From NCBI GenBank assembly GCA_026724425.1, contig JAIUCV010000001.1, forward strand, positions 1,064,001 through 1,128,000: a stretch of DNA of 64,000 bases. Direction: 5' to 3'. The DNA is from Erythrophleum ivorense. Its lineage: Eukaryota; Streptophyta; Magnoliopsida; Fabales; Fabaceae. The notes below the pieces were generated by a model that ran no database searches, was not told where the DNA came from, and worked only from the letters and a program-made list of their open reading frames with translations. Position 1 is the stretch's first letter. Each line of letters begins with the position of its first letter. Positions 46,535 to 58,650 of this stretch are shown here, piece after piece. A program made the translations under genes and the position numbers.

Positions 46535-48726
46535 ATGGCTTGTAAACTCCTTTGCTCGTCTTCCTTTACTTCCAAAGTCCAAAAGGTTACAACTTTTGAA
46601 ATTCCCGCGTCGTTGTTCTTCAAGTTATTTAAATATCGTAGTTGTTCATCATCTCTTGGCCTTGATTATTGCGTTGAGGTTGATGACCTCTTTCACTTTT
46701 ACTATCCAAACTCTTTCTTTGCATCTATTATTGATAATTCTACCCACAAGAGACACCTGAATCAAGTCCATGGCCAATTGGTTGTCTCCGGATTGCAACA
46801 TAATGGGTTTCTGATGACCAAACTGGTTAATGGGTGCTCAGATCTCGGGCAAATTGGTTATGCACGAAAGCTGTTTGATAAATTTTGTAACCCTGATGTG
46901 TTTATGTGGAATGCTATTATTAGGGTTTATTCGAAGCACAACATATTTCAGGATGCCATTGAAATGTATAGATGGATGAGATGGACGAGAGTGGATCCGG
47001 ATTGCTACACTTTTCCTTATGTACTTAAAGCTTGTACTGGATTGTCAGATTTTGGTTTGAGTCGACTAGTTCATGGTCAAATTTTCAGACATGGGGTTGG
47101 GTTGGATGGGTTTGTGCAGAATGGCCTTGTAGCATTGTATGCCAAATGTGGTCACATTGATCGTGCAAGAATGGTGTTTGATGGATTACATGATAGAACA
47201 ATTGTTTCATGGACTTCCATTATTTCTGGGTATGCGCAGAATGGGGAAGCTATGGAAGCATTGAGAATGTTTGATAAAATGAGAAAAACTGATGTGAAAC
47301 CAGATTGGGTTGCTCTAGTGAGCATTCTAAGGGCTTACTCTGACGTAGAAGACTTGGAGCAAGGAAAATCTATTCAGGGTTGTGTCATCAAAATGGGTCT
47401 TGAAGAGGAACCTGATTTGCTTATCTCACTGACTGCACTATATGCAAAATGTGGGCAGGTGACAGTTGCAAGATATTTTTTTGATCAAATGGAGATACCG
47501 AATGTGATTATTTGGAATGCAATGATTTCTGGCTATGCAAAGAATGGTCATGCTGAGGATGCATTACAGCTATTTCATGAATTATCGCTAGAAATATTAA
47601 ACCCAATACTGTCACTGTGATGTCTACAGTCTTAGCTTGTGCACAAGTTGGTTCCCTTGAACTAGCACGATGGATGGATGACTACATCAGCAAGAGTGAA
47701 CATAAGAGTGATGTTTTTGTTAACACGGCCCTCATTGATATGTATGCAAAATGTGGAAGTGTAGAAGCTGCTCATGAAGTATTTGATCGCACTTCTGATA
47801 AGGATGTTGTAGTGTGGAGTGCCATGATTGTGGGATATGGATTACATGGTCGGGGTCAGGAAGCCATTGCTCTTTACCATGCAATGAAGCAAGCAGGGGG
47901 GTGCCCAAATGATGTTACCTTCATTGGGCTTCTCACAGCATGCAATCATTCTGGCCTAGTAAAAGAGGGATGGGAGCTATTCCATTGCATGAGAGACTAT
48001 GGAATTGAGCCTCGTCATGAGCATTATGCTTGTGTAGTAGATCTCCTTGGACGTGCAGGTTATCTAGATCGAGCTTGTAATTTTATCTTGAAAATGCCCA
48101 TTGATCCTGGCGTAAGTGTATGGGGTGCACTTCTGAGTGCTTGCAAGATCCATCGTCATGTAACGTTAGGAGAATATGCTGCAGAGAAGCTATTCTCACT
48201 AGATCCATATAATATAGGGCACTATGTGCAACTCTCAAATCTCTATGCTTCTGCCCGATTGTGGGATCATGTTGCAAATGTTCGTGTGCTAATGAGGGAG
48301 AAAGGTTTGAGTAAGGACCTGGGTTACAGTTTAATTGAAATCAATGGAAAGCTAGAGGTGTTTTGTGTAGGGGATAAGTCACATCCAAGAGCTGAGGAAA
48401 TTTTTAATGAGCTTCAGAAATTGGAGGGCAGATTGAAGGAAGTTGGATTTGTCCCACATACAGATTCAGTTTTGCATGATTTGAATTATGAAGAGAAGCA
48501 AGAGAATCTTTGTTATCACAGTGAGAGGATAGCAATAGCTTACGGGCTCATTAGCACTGCTCCTGGAATCACACTTAGGATAACAAAAAACCTTCGAGCA
48601 TGTGTAAACTGTCATTCAGCGACAAAGCTTATATCAAAACTTGTTGACAGGGAGATAATTGTTAGGGATGCGAAACGGTTTCATCATTTTAAGAATGGAA
48701 CCTGTTCATGTGGGGACTATTGGTGA
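46535..48726 (+). pseudogene. MEF22: MEF22-like PPR-DYW RNA-editing factor with a one-base frameshift
   Basis: Arabidopsis MEF22 (At3g12770) is a mitochondrial C-to-U editing factor. Two frames join into about 730 codons: 46535-47581 and 47584-48726. PLS repeats start near residue 70 (HLNQVHGQLVVSGLQ, DVFMWNAIIRVYSK, LVALYAKCG, NVIIWNAMISGYAKNG), followed by E motifs (VSVWGALLSACKIH) and a full DYW domain with HSERIAIAYG, CVNCH and the terminal CGDYW. At 47582-47583 only two bases (TT) stand between the GAA codon and ATCGCTAGA, where the family has one whole codon, so one base is missing. The first frame then stops at 47618-47620. All other motifs are intact, so the lesion is either very recent or a sequencing or assembly error; if real, the DYW domain is lost. 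No short intron can repair it. It is the likely parent of the fragments at 42905-45840. Confidence 0.88.
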
Positions 48727-51700
48727 GTGTGATGATCCAACCTCTACCCAGCCAACGGCCTGTGCTAGTAACTCACCGCACATTGGCATCTTAAATTGTC
48801 TCTTCAAAATTATCTAGTAGTTGCTTCTTTTGTCTCACCTATTTGCGAGCGGTTGCCTTAGCCATGTTATCCCCTGCGACTTCTCATTTCCTCCTTGGTA
48901 ACTCAGGCCAATACAGTTCCTTATGCCTTGCATCTGGTTGCACAGAAAATATAGGAATACTAATATTCATATTCTTGCAATGTCACCATCCTTTGTATTC
49001 TCAGAAAAAATGTTATATTTTGGTTCTATTTTTGATAGGTAAGTGATTGGAAATATGGAGCTAGGGTTCCAGTTAATCTCATTTTCTTGTCTTCATTTCC
49101 CTTGAAACTACACATGAATTAACTCTAATGTATTTTGTTTTATCAAGCTCAAAGATGTACAGAATACGATATGATTTGAAAATTAAAAAAAAAAAGGTTC
49201 TTGTATCTTTTTGGTTTTCTGTGTAAGCAGATAAAAAAGAATGGCCCAATTTGTGAGGATTTTGTGTTTTCTCCTTTTTTCTTGTTATAATTTGATTTTG
49301 CTTAAAACGAATGGTTCCAAAGCCTTTTTAATTTAGATTGTTATTTTACACTCTGGATATTATTTTATCTGTTGTGTCAATTTCTTAGAGGAAACCCTAC
49401 AATGTCGTTTTTAATGAGTACACAGGAGTTGTTCCCATCTTTTGTCTTCTACTATATAGTAAGAAATTATGAGCTAGGTTTGATATCATGCTCGCTTGCA
49501 ACTTCAAACAAATTGGGAGAAGTATTGAGTTTGCCCCCACAAACAAATTGGTGTAGTCTCCTTTTTCGCGTGTTGTCTGCATTTCGTTGAGTAATTGCTG
49601 TGGGCTTGATAGATGATTATGGATGTTTCAGAAGAAGCACTTGTTTGTACTCGTTTCTGTTCCAGAGCTGGTTTACCAATGTACGGGTATTAAGTAGCAG
49701 CTATATTGGACTTGCAGCTTCTATGGAAATTATCATTGTTGATTAAACGATGTATTTCGTATACCAAGTGGAACAAGAGAGAGAGTGGTTGTATTATTGG
49801 AATTTATCATTAAAATTAGCTTAGATGCTTTTGTTTTGCAGTCTCTGTTACGAATTACTTACCACAATATTATATTTGGTCTAGAGGCCAATAATTTATG
49901 TGAGTTATACTTGATTCTTTTTCAAACTTGTAACAATGACAATGGTGACAGCCAGCGTCTTGAATTATGCTTCCAAGAGCATGTACAATATCTAAAACTC
50001 GAAAATGTCAGTTCATGGTTAGGTAAAATGTGATTTATTAATTTCCTTTTGGTGAAGCAGAATGGTGGTGTTTTATCATCTTTTGTTATTTGAATGTTTA
50101 TCAATTCATTTTCCTTCGTTCCTTTGGGATTTCTGATACCATATACATGGAAGAATTTGAATTTTGTATTTGTCTCAAACAGAAAATGTTGGCTTGAGTC
50201 TATAATGTGAAAAATGGATATTTCAAAAGGGAATGCCACATTGTTTAGAATAATGGGTTGTAAGTGTTTATGTACATTGAGAAGTTACGTCGAGCTTGTA
50301 AAGGGTTTGGAAGAAATGTGGATTCATGTGCATGAAATTGGAAAAAGTTGTCTAAATATAATGCAAAATTTGGATTTGCCTTTATATTATTTTTATGTAT
50401 CCAAAAATAACTAGTCAAACTCTTCTTTTTATTATTTTTTATTATTGGATTACGTACAAAAATAATTATTATTCTGTCCTTTGAATTTTTTAAAAGGATT
50501 TGTTTAGTTTTAAAAAACTTTTGTAATTAATTTAATAGTGTGTCAAAATAGTTGTTAAAAATAGTATGTTTTCACACGATTCAAGTTATTTTTTTTAAAA
50601 TTATTTTTGAACTCCTCATATATTGCTAACATATAAATCAGAAGCATACTCGTTTTCCATTGTAGTTAGATAGCATCACTGTTTTCCTTCTATATGAAGT
50701 GGATGGTCAAAAGGTTTCGTGTAAATTTTTTAGACAACTTCAGATCTTTTTCGTTCTATCGCAAGGCTCTGTGCTGGCATTATCATAAATTCATTACTGA
50801 CTTTGAACATGAGCATCTTCGGGTACTCGTTAAAATTAATTTCCGTAAATGGGTTAAGGTTCTTTACAGGGCTAACTTCATATACTACTATTAGATTGCT
50901 CACTTAATTTATTAGATTTGTTGTGTGCATCTAGCTGGCAACATGAATCATGAAGATGCTCTAGGAGACAAAAAATGTTGGAATGGTGCTGTATTTTTAT
51001 TATGGTAGTTTTAGCTTTGAGGTTCTGGCTGATTTCAGTTATGGGAATCCTGTTGACATATGGGGTTTGAATCCCTCTGGTAGGGATCATATTGCAGTAA
51101 GTTTTCTTAATTTTTTTTTAAAGATTGAAAGAATTAATTAGATATTTAAAAATCACAATTAAGAAGACAAAAATTTTAACTATAAAAAAATATTTTAAAA
51201 ATTTTAATTACTCTCATAATTATAATTTTTATCTTTCCTACTAAATCTTAAATCCTAAAAAAAAAAAGACCCTAAAAAGGTTTACTATAACTACATAATG
51301 CATAGTAAGGCCCCTGCTACGGGGGATCTCAACGTTCACGTATGTATGAGAAGATCGTATTTTGACTTGTCAATTTGGATTCAGTTTCTTCGAAGAATAT
51401 TTGAGGAGTAAAATGTTAAATGTTTTAGATTGATGTGGGATAATCCACTCACAAGATTGTTTGAGAAAGAGACTTAACTTTGACAAAATTTAAGGATATT
51501 CTACCAAAAGAAAAAAAAAAATAAGAATTTTACTAGTAAGATGTCATGAGGATTTTTAAAAGCTCAATTGATGTAAACAATTTTTAGATTATGTGTGAGT
51601 TCGAATCATAAAAGAGTCCGATATACATCTTTTGCTCCTGTGGATTCTTTGAACGGAAGGAGAATATACCACTTTGTCAGGTTTTGCTGGATAATTAAAT

Positions 51701-53374
51701 AAGGAGGGAGGCTAATAGGTTAAAAAAAATTAATAAACAATATTTATTACATTTTTGTTATTATTATTTAATAATATTTATTTATTTATTTATTTATTTT
51801 AATAATGATATAGGTGTTATTTTTTATCTCACCTGTTTATTTTTTTTCTTGTTCCCTCCAATTTATTTAGCCTATTGGCAGAGAATGATTTAACTTAAAG
51901 TTGGCCTTGTTTAATTTGGAGGAAATTAATTTTTAAATATTTGATTAAGAATGGTTTTTTTTAATATCTATGTTAATTAAATAATATTGAAAATTATGTA
52001 TTTTTATATTAAATTATAAGTGCGGAAGTGACTTTGTTTTTTGTCTTTATGAAAAAATGGTTGATTATGATTGTCATTTTTTGTACTAAAATTATTTTGT
52101 AACATCAAACATTACAAGGAATAATTATTTTCTCAAAGTGTCATTTTTTTTCCTTAGATTTAAGTGTAATTTTTTTATATATATTTGCTATCAAATTTTT
52201 AATTAAAATATGATAAGTATATAATTTCTAATAATATAATAATTGTATAGTTTAATTGAGAATCATTATAATTATTAATTATTGTGAATTGTTTGTATCA
52301 TACAGGAACTTGATTTTGTCTGTATTCTATTAATTTATTGAAAATTTTATCAATTTTATACCATAGGTTTACATAGCAATGATGTATATGAACAATATAA
52401 TTTAGATTTAGATAATAACTTTGGATGTTCTTAAGCTCAAAATTTACATTGGAAAAGCTAGAATGTTCCATCTAGTATTTATAAATATTAGGGGACTAAA
52501 AGTTTATCTATTTTTAAGTTGCTCTTCAATAAATTTTTATTTTGATTATTTCCCTTTCAAAATTTATCCAATCTAATTTTTTGATTAGTTAATCATGTAT
52601 ATGAATAATACAATTTAGATTCAGATAATAATTTTAAATGTTCTGAAGTTCAAAATTTACGTTGTAAAAGCTACAACGTTCCGTGTAACATTAATAGATA
52701 TTAGGGGACTAAAATTTCATCCATTTTGAAATTGGTGCTTAATCAATTTATATTTATATTTTAGTTTTTTATATTTCAAAATTCATCCAATTTAATTCAT
52801 TGACTAATGAATTACCAACTTTAATAACATGGCAAGCAAGTTTTTATGATGTAACATCATTAATTCTCATTATATTTATTGGCAAAATCAATAACTTAGT
52901 GACTAAATTAGATAGATTTTAAAAGATAAGACTTTAATGTGAGAAAAAAAAAATTTTAAGGACGAAATTGAGAATTCATCATTAGCTAAGGACAAAAGTA
53001 TAGATTCAGTCATATAGTGGGAAAACAAAATGAAAAAGGGTGGGAATCTGCTGCATCCGGGAGTAATATAGGCAATGCGCAATGTCCCCTCTCGTCCACA
53101 AAACGCTACTGTAGAGCGACACATCTACGGAGTAAACGCGGAGAGAGAAAGGCCCCCAAACTCTCCGAAAACCCATTTGGATCGTCTCCTTCTGATCTCT
53201 TCCCATGTCGCCGACGACTTGCTATTCCTAACCTTTGCTAAACGCTTCTCAACGCTCTCTCTTCTCTTTTCAATTCCGATCTCTTTAACCCATTCTATTT
53301 TAACAATAATCTCTTTACAGAGAGGGATTGAGACTTTTGTGTGAAGAGTTGTAGTCTGTGTTCAGTGATCATCA
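48727..53374. other. Intergenic DNA between MEF22-like and RABE1 genes
   Basis: No gene is supported over 4.6 kb. The first 640 bases are the 3' flank duplicated at 45113-45840. A (TTTA)n run lies at about 51777-51800. Tandem duplication 52385-52815 is listed separately. Weak tRNA-like box B words (GGTTTGAATCC near 51064, GAGTTCGAATC near 51597) may mark old SINEs. The last 270 bases before 53375 are richer in GC and pyrimidine and are probably the RABE1 promoter and 5' UTR. Confidence 0.5.
52385..52815 (+). repeat. Two-copy tandem duplication, period 213 bp
   Basis: TATATGAACAATATAATTTAG at 52385 recurs with changes at 52598 (TATATGAATAATACAATTTAG). Both copies continue with AGATAATAA, AAAATTTAC and ATATTAGGGGACTAAAA, then a motif ending near TTCAAAATT.ATCCAAT. 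The copies are clearly diverged. Sequence of the same style (TTAGTCTC..TTTCAA.., ATTAATTGAAA) occurs near 15825-15920 and 16762-16870. Confidence 0.85.
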
Positions 53375-56300
53375 ATGGCAGCACCACCAGCAAGGGCTCG
53401 TGCCGATTACGATTATCTCATTAAGCTTCTCCTTATCGGCGATAGTGGTTAGTTATTGCTTCCCTTTCCCGAAAATCTTATTCTTATACCGCTTTCTGTT
53501 TGCTTGACCAGAAAATGAAGGAAGGCAAATGGTTATTCAAGTCTCCAGATCTTATTGCTGCTTTTACCTTGTTTTAAATTTGGTTTATTAGAATTGGTTT
53601 TGTAGAGAAAAGGGGTAGACTATATAATCGTCTGAGATAAGGGAGCCCCGCTTGGTTCTTTTGGAGCTTGACTGTTTGAAGGATAACAATGGGCTTTCCT
53701 TGAAGCATTATTTTTATATGGGATTACTAAATTATAAATATAGTAATTTGTTACAGGAAAAAGAAATTTGTTCTATAAGACAGTTGTATCTTATTGTTCA
53801 AAATTCATACCTTGTTGCGTTGTAGTATCTGTAAGTTGAAACTGGAAACGTGTATACGGATTTTTGAGCGCGACATTGTTGAAGGCTTACTCATCAAACA
53901 TTGCCTTATGATTCCTTTTCACATCTTGTAATTGCTTGGCTATTCAGCCATGATCAACACATGTTCTTATTTGTATACTTTGAGCCTATGTTATGACCCA
54001 CAAAATGGGGTGTAAAGATGGGTGCACAAATTTCCCACCTTGTGTTTGTTTTGCTTTTCTAATCTGATATAGGCCTTTTCATGGTATCACTTAATATGCT
54101 TATGCTCAAAAGTTGGTAATGGGTGACATGTAAAGTTGAGATTTATACAAGCTATAGTATGCTCTGTAGGTAGTTTAAATAAATCTATTTATATCTCTTG
54201 GAAGTTCACCAACCATAGTAAATGAGGAGGTTATATTTGGCCTCTACGTTTCTTTCTCTTCTTTTATAAATCTTTGTTCTAAGTTATGCCTGCTAATTCT
54301 ACTTGGGAAAAGATTGGGATTTATTTGCTATCAACAACTTAATTTTATAAGTTTTAATGAACTATTAGATTTTACACTAGATGAAAAACGTATTTTTGCC
54401 TTATTGCAAAGTCCTGGAAAATATTTTAGAGAAACCATGAAAGTATAGGACATATTGTGATTTGTGAATAAGTTTACCAGTAGATAGTTTTTTCTCTTAA
54501 TGGGGAGGGAAGGTTTAGATTTTTTTTTTAAAATTTTATAAAATGCTATGAAAGGTGGAACTATGAAGTTTGAAATGCATTTACCTTTCCACTATCATGG
54601 TCAAATGGGTCTGGCTAGGAATTTGAAATTTGGATTATAGGCTTAGTTTAATACTCCTGCTTATGTGGTTCAGCTAGTCCTTGTATGGTATTGTTGCGAC
54701 TTTTCAGAAGTCATTGCTGTGATGTGATAAAAAATTCTTGAGGAAATTGGCAGAAAAAGTATGTATGGTGATGATTTTGCACCCCCCCCCCCAAAAAGAA
54801 AAAAAAAGCCAAAAAAAAAAAAAGAGTAAACATGCTAACAGCAATTTTTTTATTCTTTTTTAAACTGAAAATTTTTTATTTTATGTTCTCTTGCTCTTAA
54901 ATTAATGCATGTATTTTATGGACACTCAAGTAATGTGGGAAACCCTCTCTTAAAAGCTAGCTATTGAGGTGGAAAAATCATCCTACTTAAATGTCCCATT
55001 GAGCATATCATATTATTCAATGTAGGATTTTGGCATCCCATAATATCTTAGTCTCCATCAATTAGCTGCCCTTGGAAAGCTGACATCCCAGCAGGTACAC
55101 TTGGCAACATTTTAGTTGGTTTTCCACCGGTTAGAACCTTTCGCAGGTTGCCCTTTCCAAAGCTATCGCTCACTAGCTCTGATACCAATTGATGGGTATC
55201 CAAGTGAGGTGGGAAATCCTGCTCCTTAAGTTAGCTGCTGAGATGGGAGAACCACCCATTGGTTGCTGTTGCTGTCAGAGGCTGTGGCCTGCAGCAGATG
55301 ACTAGCCATGATGCAGAAGATACTTGATAAAGAGGTGGAAACTGGAGGATTGACTAGCCATCTGGATCTCTCAGGATTATGCTTAGAGTCTTAGAGTTCT
55401 AAACTCTTCTACCATTGACATTTTTTTTAAGTTTTTGATGTTGTATGTGACAGGTGATTCAGTTAAATAGGAGGTCCCCCCCCCCCCTTTTTTTTTTTAA
55501 GTTGTTTTATAAGTATATGGTTATCATTTTGAATTATATTATATGCTTGTTGTTACAAGTGCACTACGAGCTATTAATAACTATGGGTTGGACTGGTTTC
55601 TGCACAGCCCACAAAATGGAAGTCCATGTTTGTCTGATATCAGCATCTTATAGTTTACAAAGTGACTGTATTTTTATATTGATTTACCTCCACTCTTTTT
55701 TCCTTGTTCTCTAACAGGGCTTAGTTAAATCTTGGTTGCAATACCTCAGGATCTCTACCAGTACTGATATGCTTGCTTTGCACCTTTTATTTATCTGTAT
55801 GTTGTTATAGATGCTTTTTGGTCTAGAGTTCTTGTGTGAAAGCCAATTGGTGTGATCTAGTGGTGAGGGGGTTCAGTAGCTTGCTAGGTTCAATCCTCCT
55901 GCCATGTACCCAAAAAAGAATTCTTTTATGAGCAAATGGGTAACTTTAAATTATATAGAATTGCTAATTATAATAATTGACATGCTCTGTTTCAGTTATA
56001 TTAGCTTTTGTCCTATTTTTTAGCCTTCTGACTTGTATTACTACAGGTGTGGGGAAGAGTTGTCTGCTTTTGCGATTTTCTGATGGTTCCTTTACCACCA
56101 GTTTTATCACCACTATTGGGTTAGTATCTATAGAAACTTCTCTCCCTTCTCTGTTGTAGTTGTTGAAGCAGTTACTGTTGTTTAAGTGTTTTCACCTATG
56201 AAGCATGGACACTTTAAAAAAAGAGTTGTGTCTGTGTCTGACACATCATACTAGTACTTGTATTATACACTGCGATTTTTTCAAATCATACTTGGCTTTC

Positions 56301-57166
56301 ATCTTTTTTAAAAAAAATACACACACACACACATTGACTCTTCAAATTTTGTCATTTTGCTATATTAGTGTCAGTGTTAATCCTCTTGGGTCTCCACCCA
56401 TTTTTACCAAGATATTTTATAAGATTGCTGAAGACTTATCTTATTTTTCTATAATATGCTTTTGAAACCATCACAGGAAAGGGATTAATGTCTACAGTTC
56501 ATAGGCTTATAGTTAGTGTATTTTATCATTGTCTTATTGTTGGAAACCAGATTGTCTACATGTTCAGCCTCTGTCTATGAAGATACATTACACTGTGTCT
56601 TCTTATTGAAAAAGTAAAATCTTATCATGCTTTACTTTATGGCAGCATTGATTTTAAGATAAGAACCATTGAACTTGATGGAAAGCGCATTAAGTTGCAA
56701 ATATGGGATACAGCTGGTCAGGAGCGATTTCGAACTATTACAACAGGTTTTGTGTTTTGTCTTACACAATCATTCAATTTATTGTCCAATACATGTGTTT
56801 GATTCCAACCAAATTTTAAACACAATAGGTAGGAAAAGCATCCTGTTTTTAATTTCATATTCAACTTCTTAAATGCAAGGGAGTTTTTTTATTTAACAAT
56901 GTTAAACACTTTTGCAGCATACTACCGTGGAGCCATGGGTATCTTGCTGGTTTATGATGTTACTGATGAAGCATCTTTCAACAGTATTCTCTCTTTTCCT
57001 TGGTCTCATTGTTGGAAGTTCAAAGATGTTTTGATAATATTTTAATCAAAAGAAAAAATATGTTTCAAGGAATACATTTTGTATATCAATGTTTTTTATT
57101 TATATACTCATATTTTAGAGTATCATTTGTAGCCTTCTATTCGCTATGGTTGACCCATCAATTTTG

Positions 57167-57204
<38 letters not shown>

Positions 57205-58650
57205 CATTTCTTCTCACTCACTCTCCCCCTCTAATTAACATTGAAGTAGGTGGAAAAAAAAAAGGATCTGTCTTATCTTTATTTTTTTTTGCCTTTCTTT
57301 TAATTCACTTGTAGGTTACTTTTTTCCATTCAGATATTAGGAATTGGATTCGCAACATTGAACAACATGCTTCTGACAATGTAAACAAGATACTTGTTGG
57401 CAACAAGGCTGATATGGATGAAAGTAAAAGGGTATGTACATTTGGGGTTCCTTTCCTACTTGGTTATTACAACTTGGATTGGTTCATGTGTAAAACTATT
57501 CAATAAGCAGCTGATGCATGACTTGCGTGATTGACTCACCCTACGCAAACACCATTTGTCTATTAAAAAAGTCTGTTGTCAAGGGTCTTTGTGTCTTGGT
57601 GACAAAATGCAAGGTAGTAAAATTCTCTTGGTTCACCCAGAAAGCAAATGCTGCAATCTATAATGCTCTAGGACTTCTAATAAGATATTTTTTTCTTCTT
57701 TTCTTGTAAGACAAGAAAAGATTTTATTACAACTGATAAAATTAGGAAAGTATTAATGAAAGCATAATCAGAGAATTGTGAAAAAAAAGAGAAAAATATT
57801 AATTATGTAATGATTATGAATTTTGGACTTTCCTTTATTAATGATCATACTTGTCTTGGAAATGAAATGTCACTTGCTTAATATCAGTTAGAAGCAGGAT
57901 TTTTACACTGAGCTCTTAGCAAATTAAAAAAGAAGTCATCCGACATTGAGTATTCTTTGTGTGTGTCTGCATAGATTAGTGCTTAAGTTACTTTTTTTTA
58001 AAGAAAAAATATCAACACAAATGATTCTTTTATATTATTCTAGGCTGTGCCTACCTCCAAAGGTCAAGCTCTTGCTGATGAGTACGGTATCAAATTCTTT
58101 GAAACTGTGAGTAGCAACATGCTTGTCAAGGCATTAAATTGAAAACATTTGATTCTGTTATATTTATATTGTAAGAACGCGTGCAGAGTGCAAAGACAAA
58201 CATGAATGTGGAGGAGGTTTTCTTTTCAATAGCAAGAGATATCAAGCAAAGACTTGCGGAAACAGATTCTAAAGCTGAGGTAGGTCTTTGGCCTTTTCCT
58301 TGTCCTTCATTTTCTTTCCCAGAAGTTTTACTTTGTAAGTTAATGCATGAATGGGGTGTTTCTTTCCTTTGTACCTTCTTTCTTGAACGACTAGAAACAT
58401 GCCATCGCATATTGAGCACATGCCTAAAGAAAAGGATATCGAAGTTCATGGGTTCTTTTTTATTTTTTCTAAAATGCTGAGGAATTAATGGAATTGTTGC
58501 TTCTTGCTTACTGTTAAATGTTGATATACTCTTTTCTTTTCTTTTTTTTTTTTCCCGCTGGTGGTTCAGCCTCAGACCATCAAGATTAACCAACCAGACG
58601 CAGCTGCCAGTGGTGGTCAATCTGCACAAAAGTCAGCTTGCTGTGGTTGA
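53375..58650 (+). CDS. RABE1: Rab-type small GTPase, RABE1/Rab8 subfamily, complete
   Basis: RABE (Rab8-like) GTPases control transport from the Golgi to the plasma membrane. Coding exons: 53375-53447, 56047-56119, 56646-56746, 56918-56983, 57334-57431, 58044-58106, 58187-58279, 58570-58650. All junctions are GT-AG and phases join to give 215 aa, the family length. The N-terminus [20 protein letters not shown] is typical of RABE1. The P-loop GDSGVGKS is at 22-29, switch I with FITTIGIDF around 44-52, WDTAGQERF at 69-77, NKAD at 128-131 and the SAK guanine-binding loop at 159-161. The C-terminus SACCG provides the double cysteine for geranylgeranylation. Every GTP-binding motif is intact. Intron 1 is 2.6 kb and contains a small retroelement. 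Confidence 0.96.
54919..55262 (-). mobile_element. TRIM-like miniature LTR retrotransposon, partly truncated
   Basis: On the minus strand a primer binding site TGGTATCAGAGC (initiator-Met tRNA type) lies at 55187-55176, two bases after a presumed 5' LTR ending in CA at 55190. The left segment 54919-55060 (142 bp) begins TG and ends CA on the minus strand. Its LTR-end portion resembles 55190-55262: both contain TCAAGT/TCCAAGT, TGTGGGAAA/GGTGGGAAA, CTTAA.AG.TAGCT and GAGRTGGRA in order. The internal region is only about 115 bp with no coding capacity. The right-hand LTR is cut short or diverged after about 55262. Size and PBS fit a TRIM inserted in RABE1 intron 1 in antisense orientation. Confidence 0.65.
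55845..55915 (+). mobile_element. Possible tRNA-derived SINE fragment
   Basis: In RABE1 intron 1 the words TGTGATCTAGTGGTGAGGG and, about 30 bases on, AGGTTCAATCCTCC resemble Pol III A and B boxes at plausible spacing, as in plant SINE heads. No target duplication or A/T-rich tail was established. Confidence 0.35.
57169..57202. repeat. (AT)n microsatellite in RABE1 intron 4
   Basis: An uninterrupted AT run of about 34 bases lies in the intron between the exons at 56918-56983 and 57334-57431. Confidence 0.9.

Noticed and set aside
58126..58629. Minus-strand frame of 167 codons over the last RABE1 exons.
   Set aside because: It lies opposite RABE1 exons 7 and 8 and the intron between them; no independent similarity.
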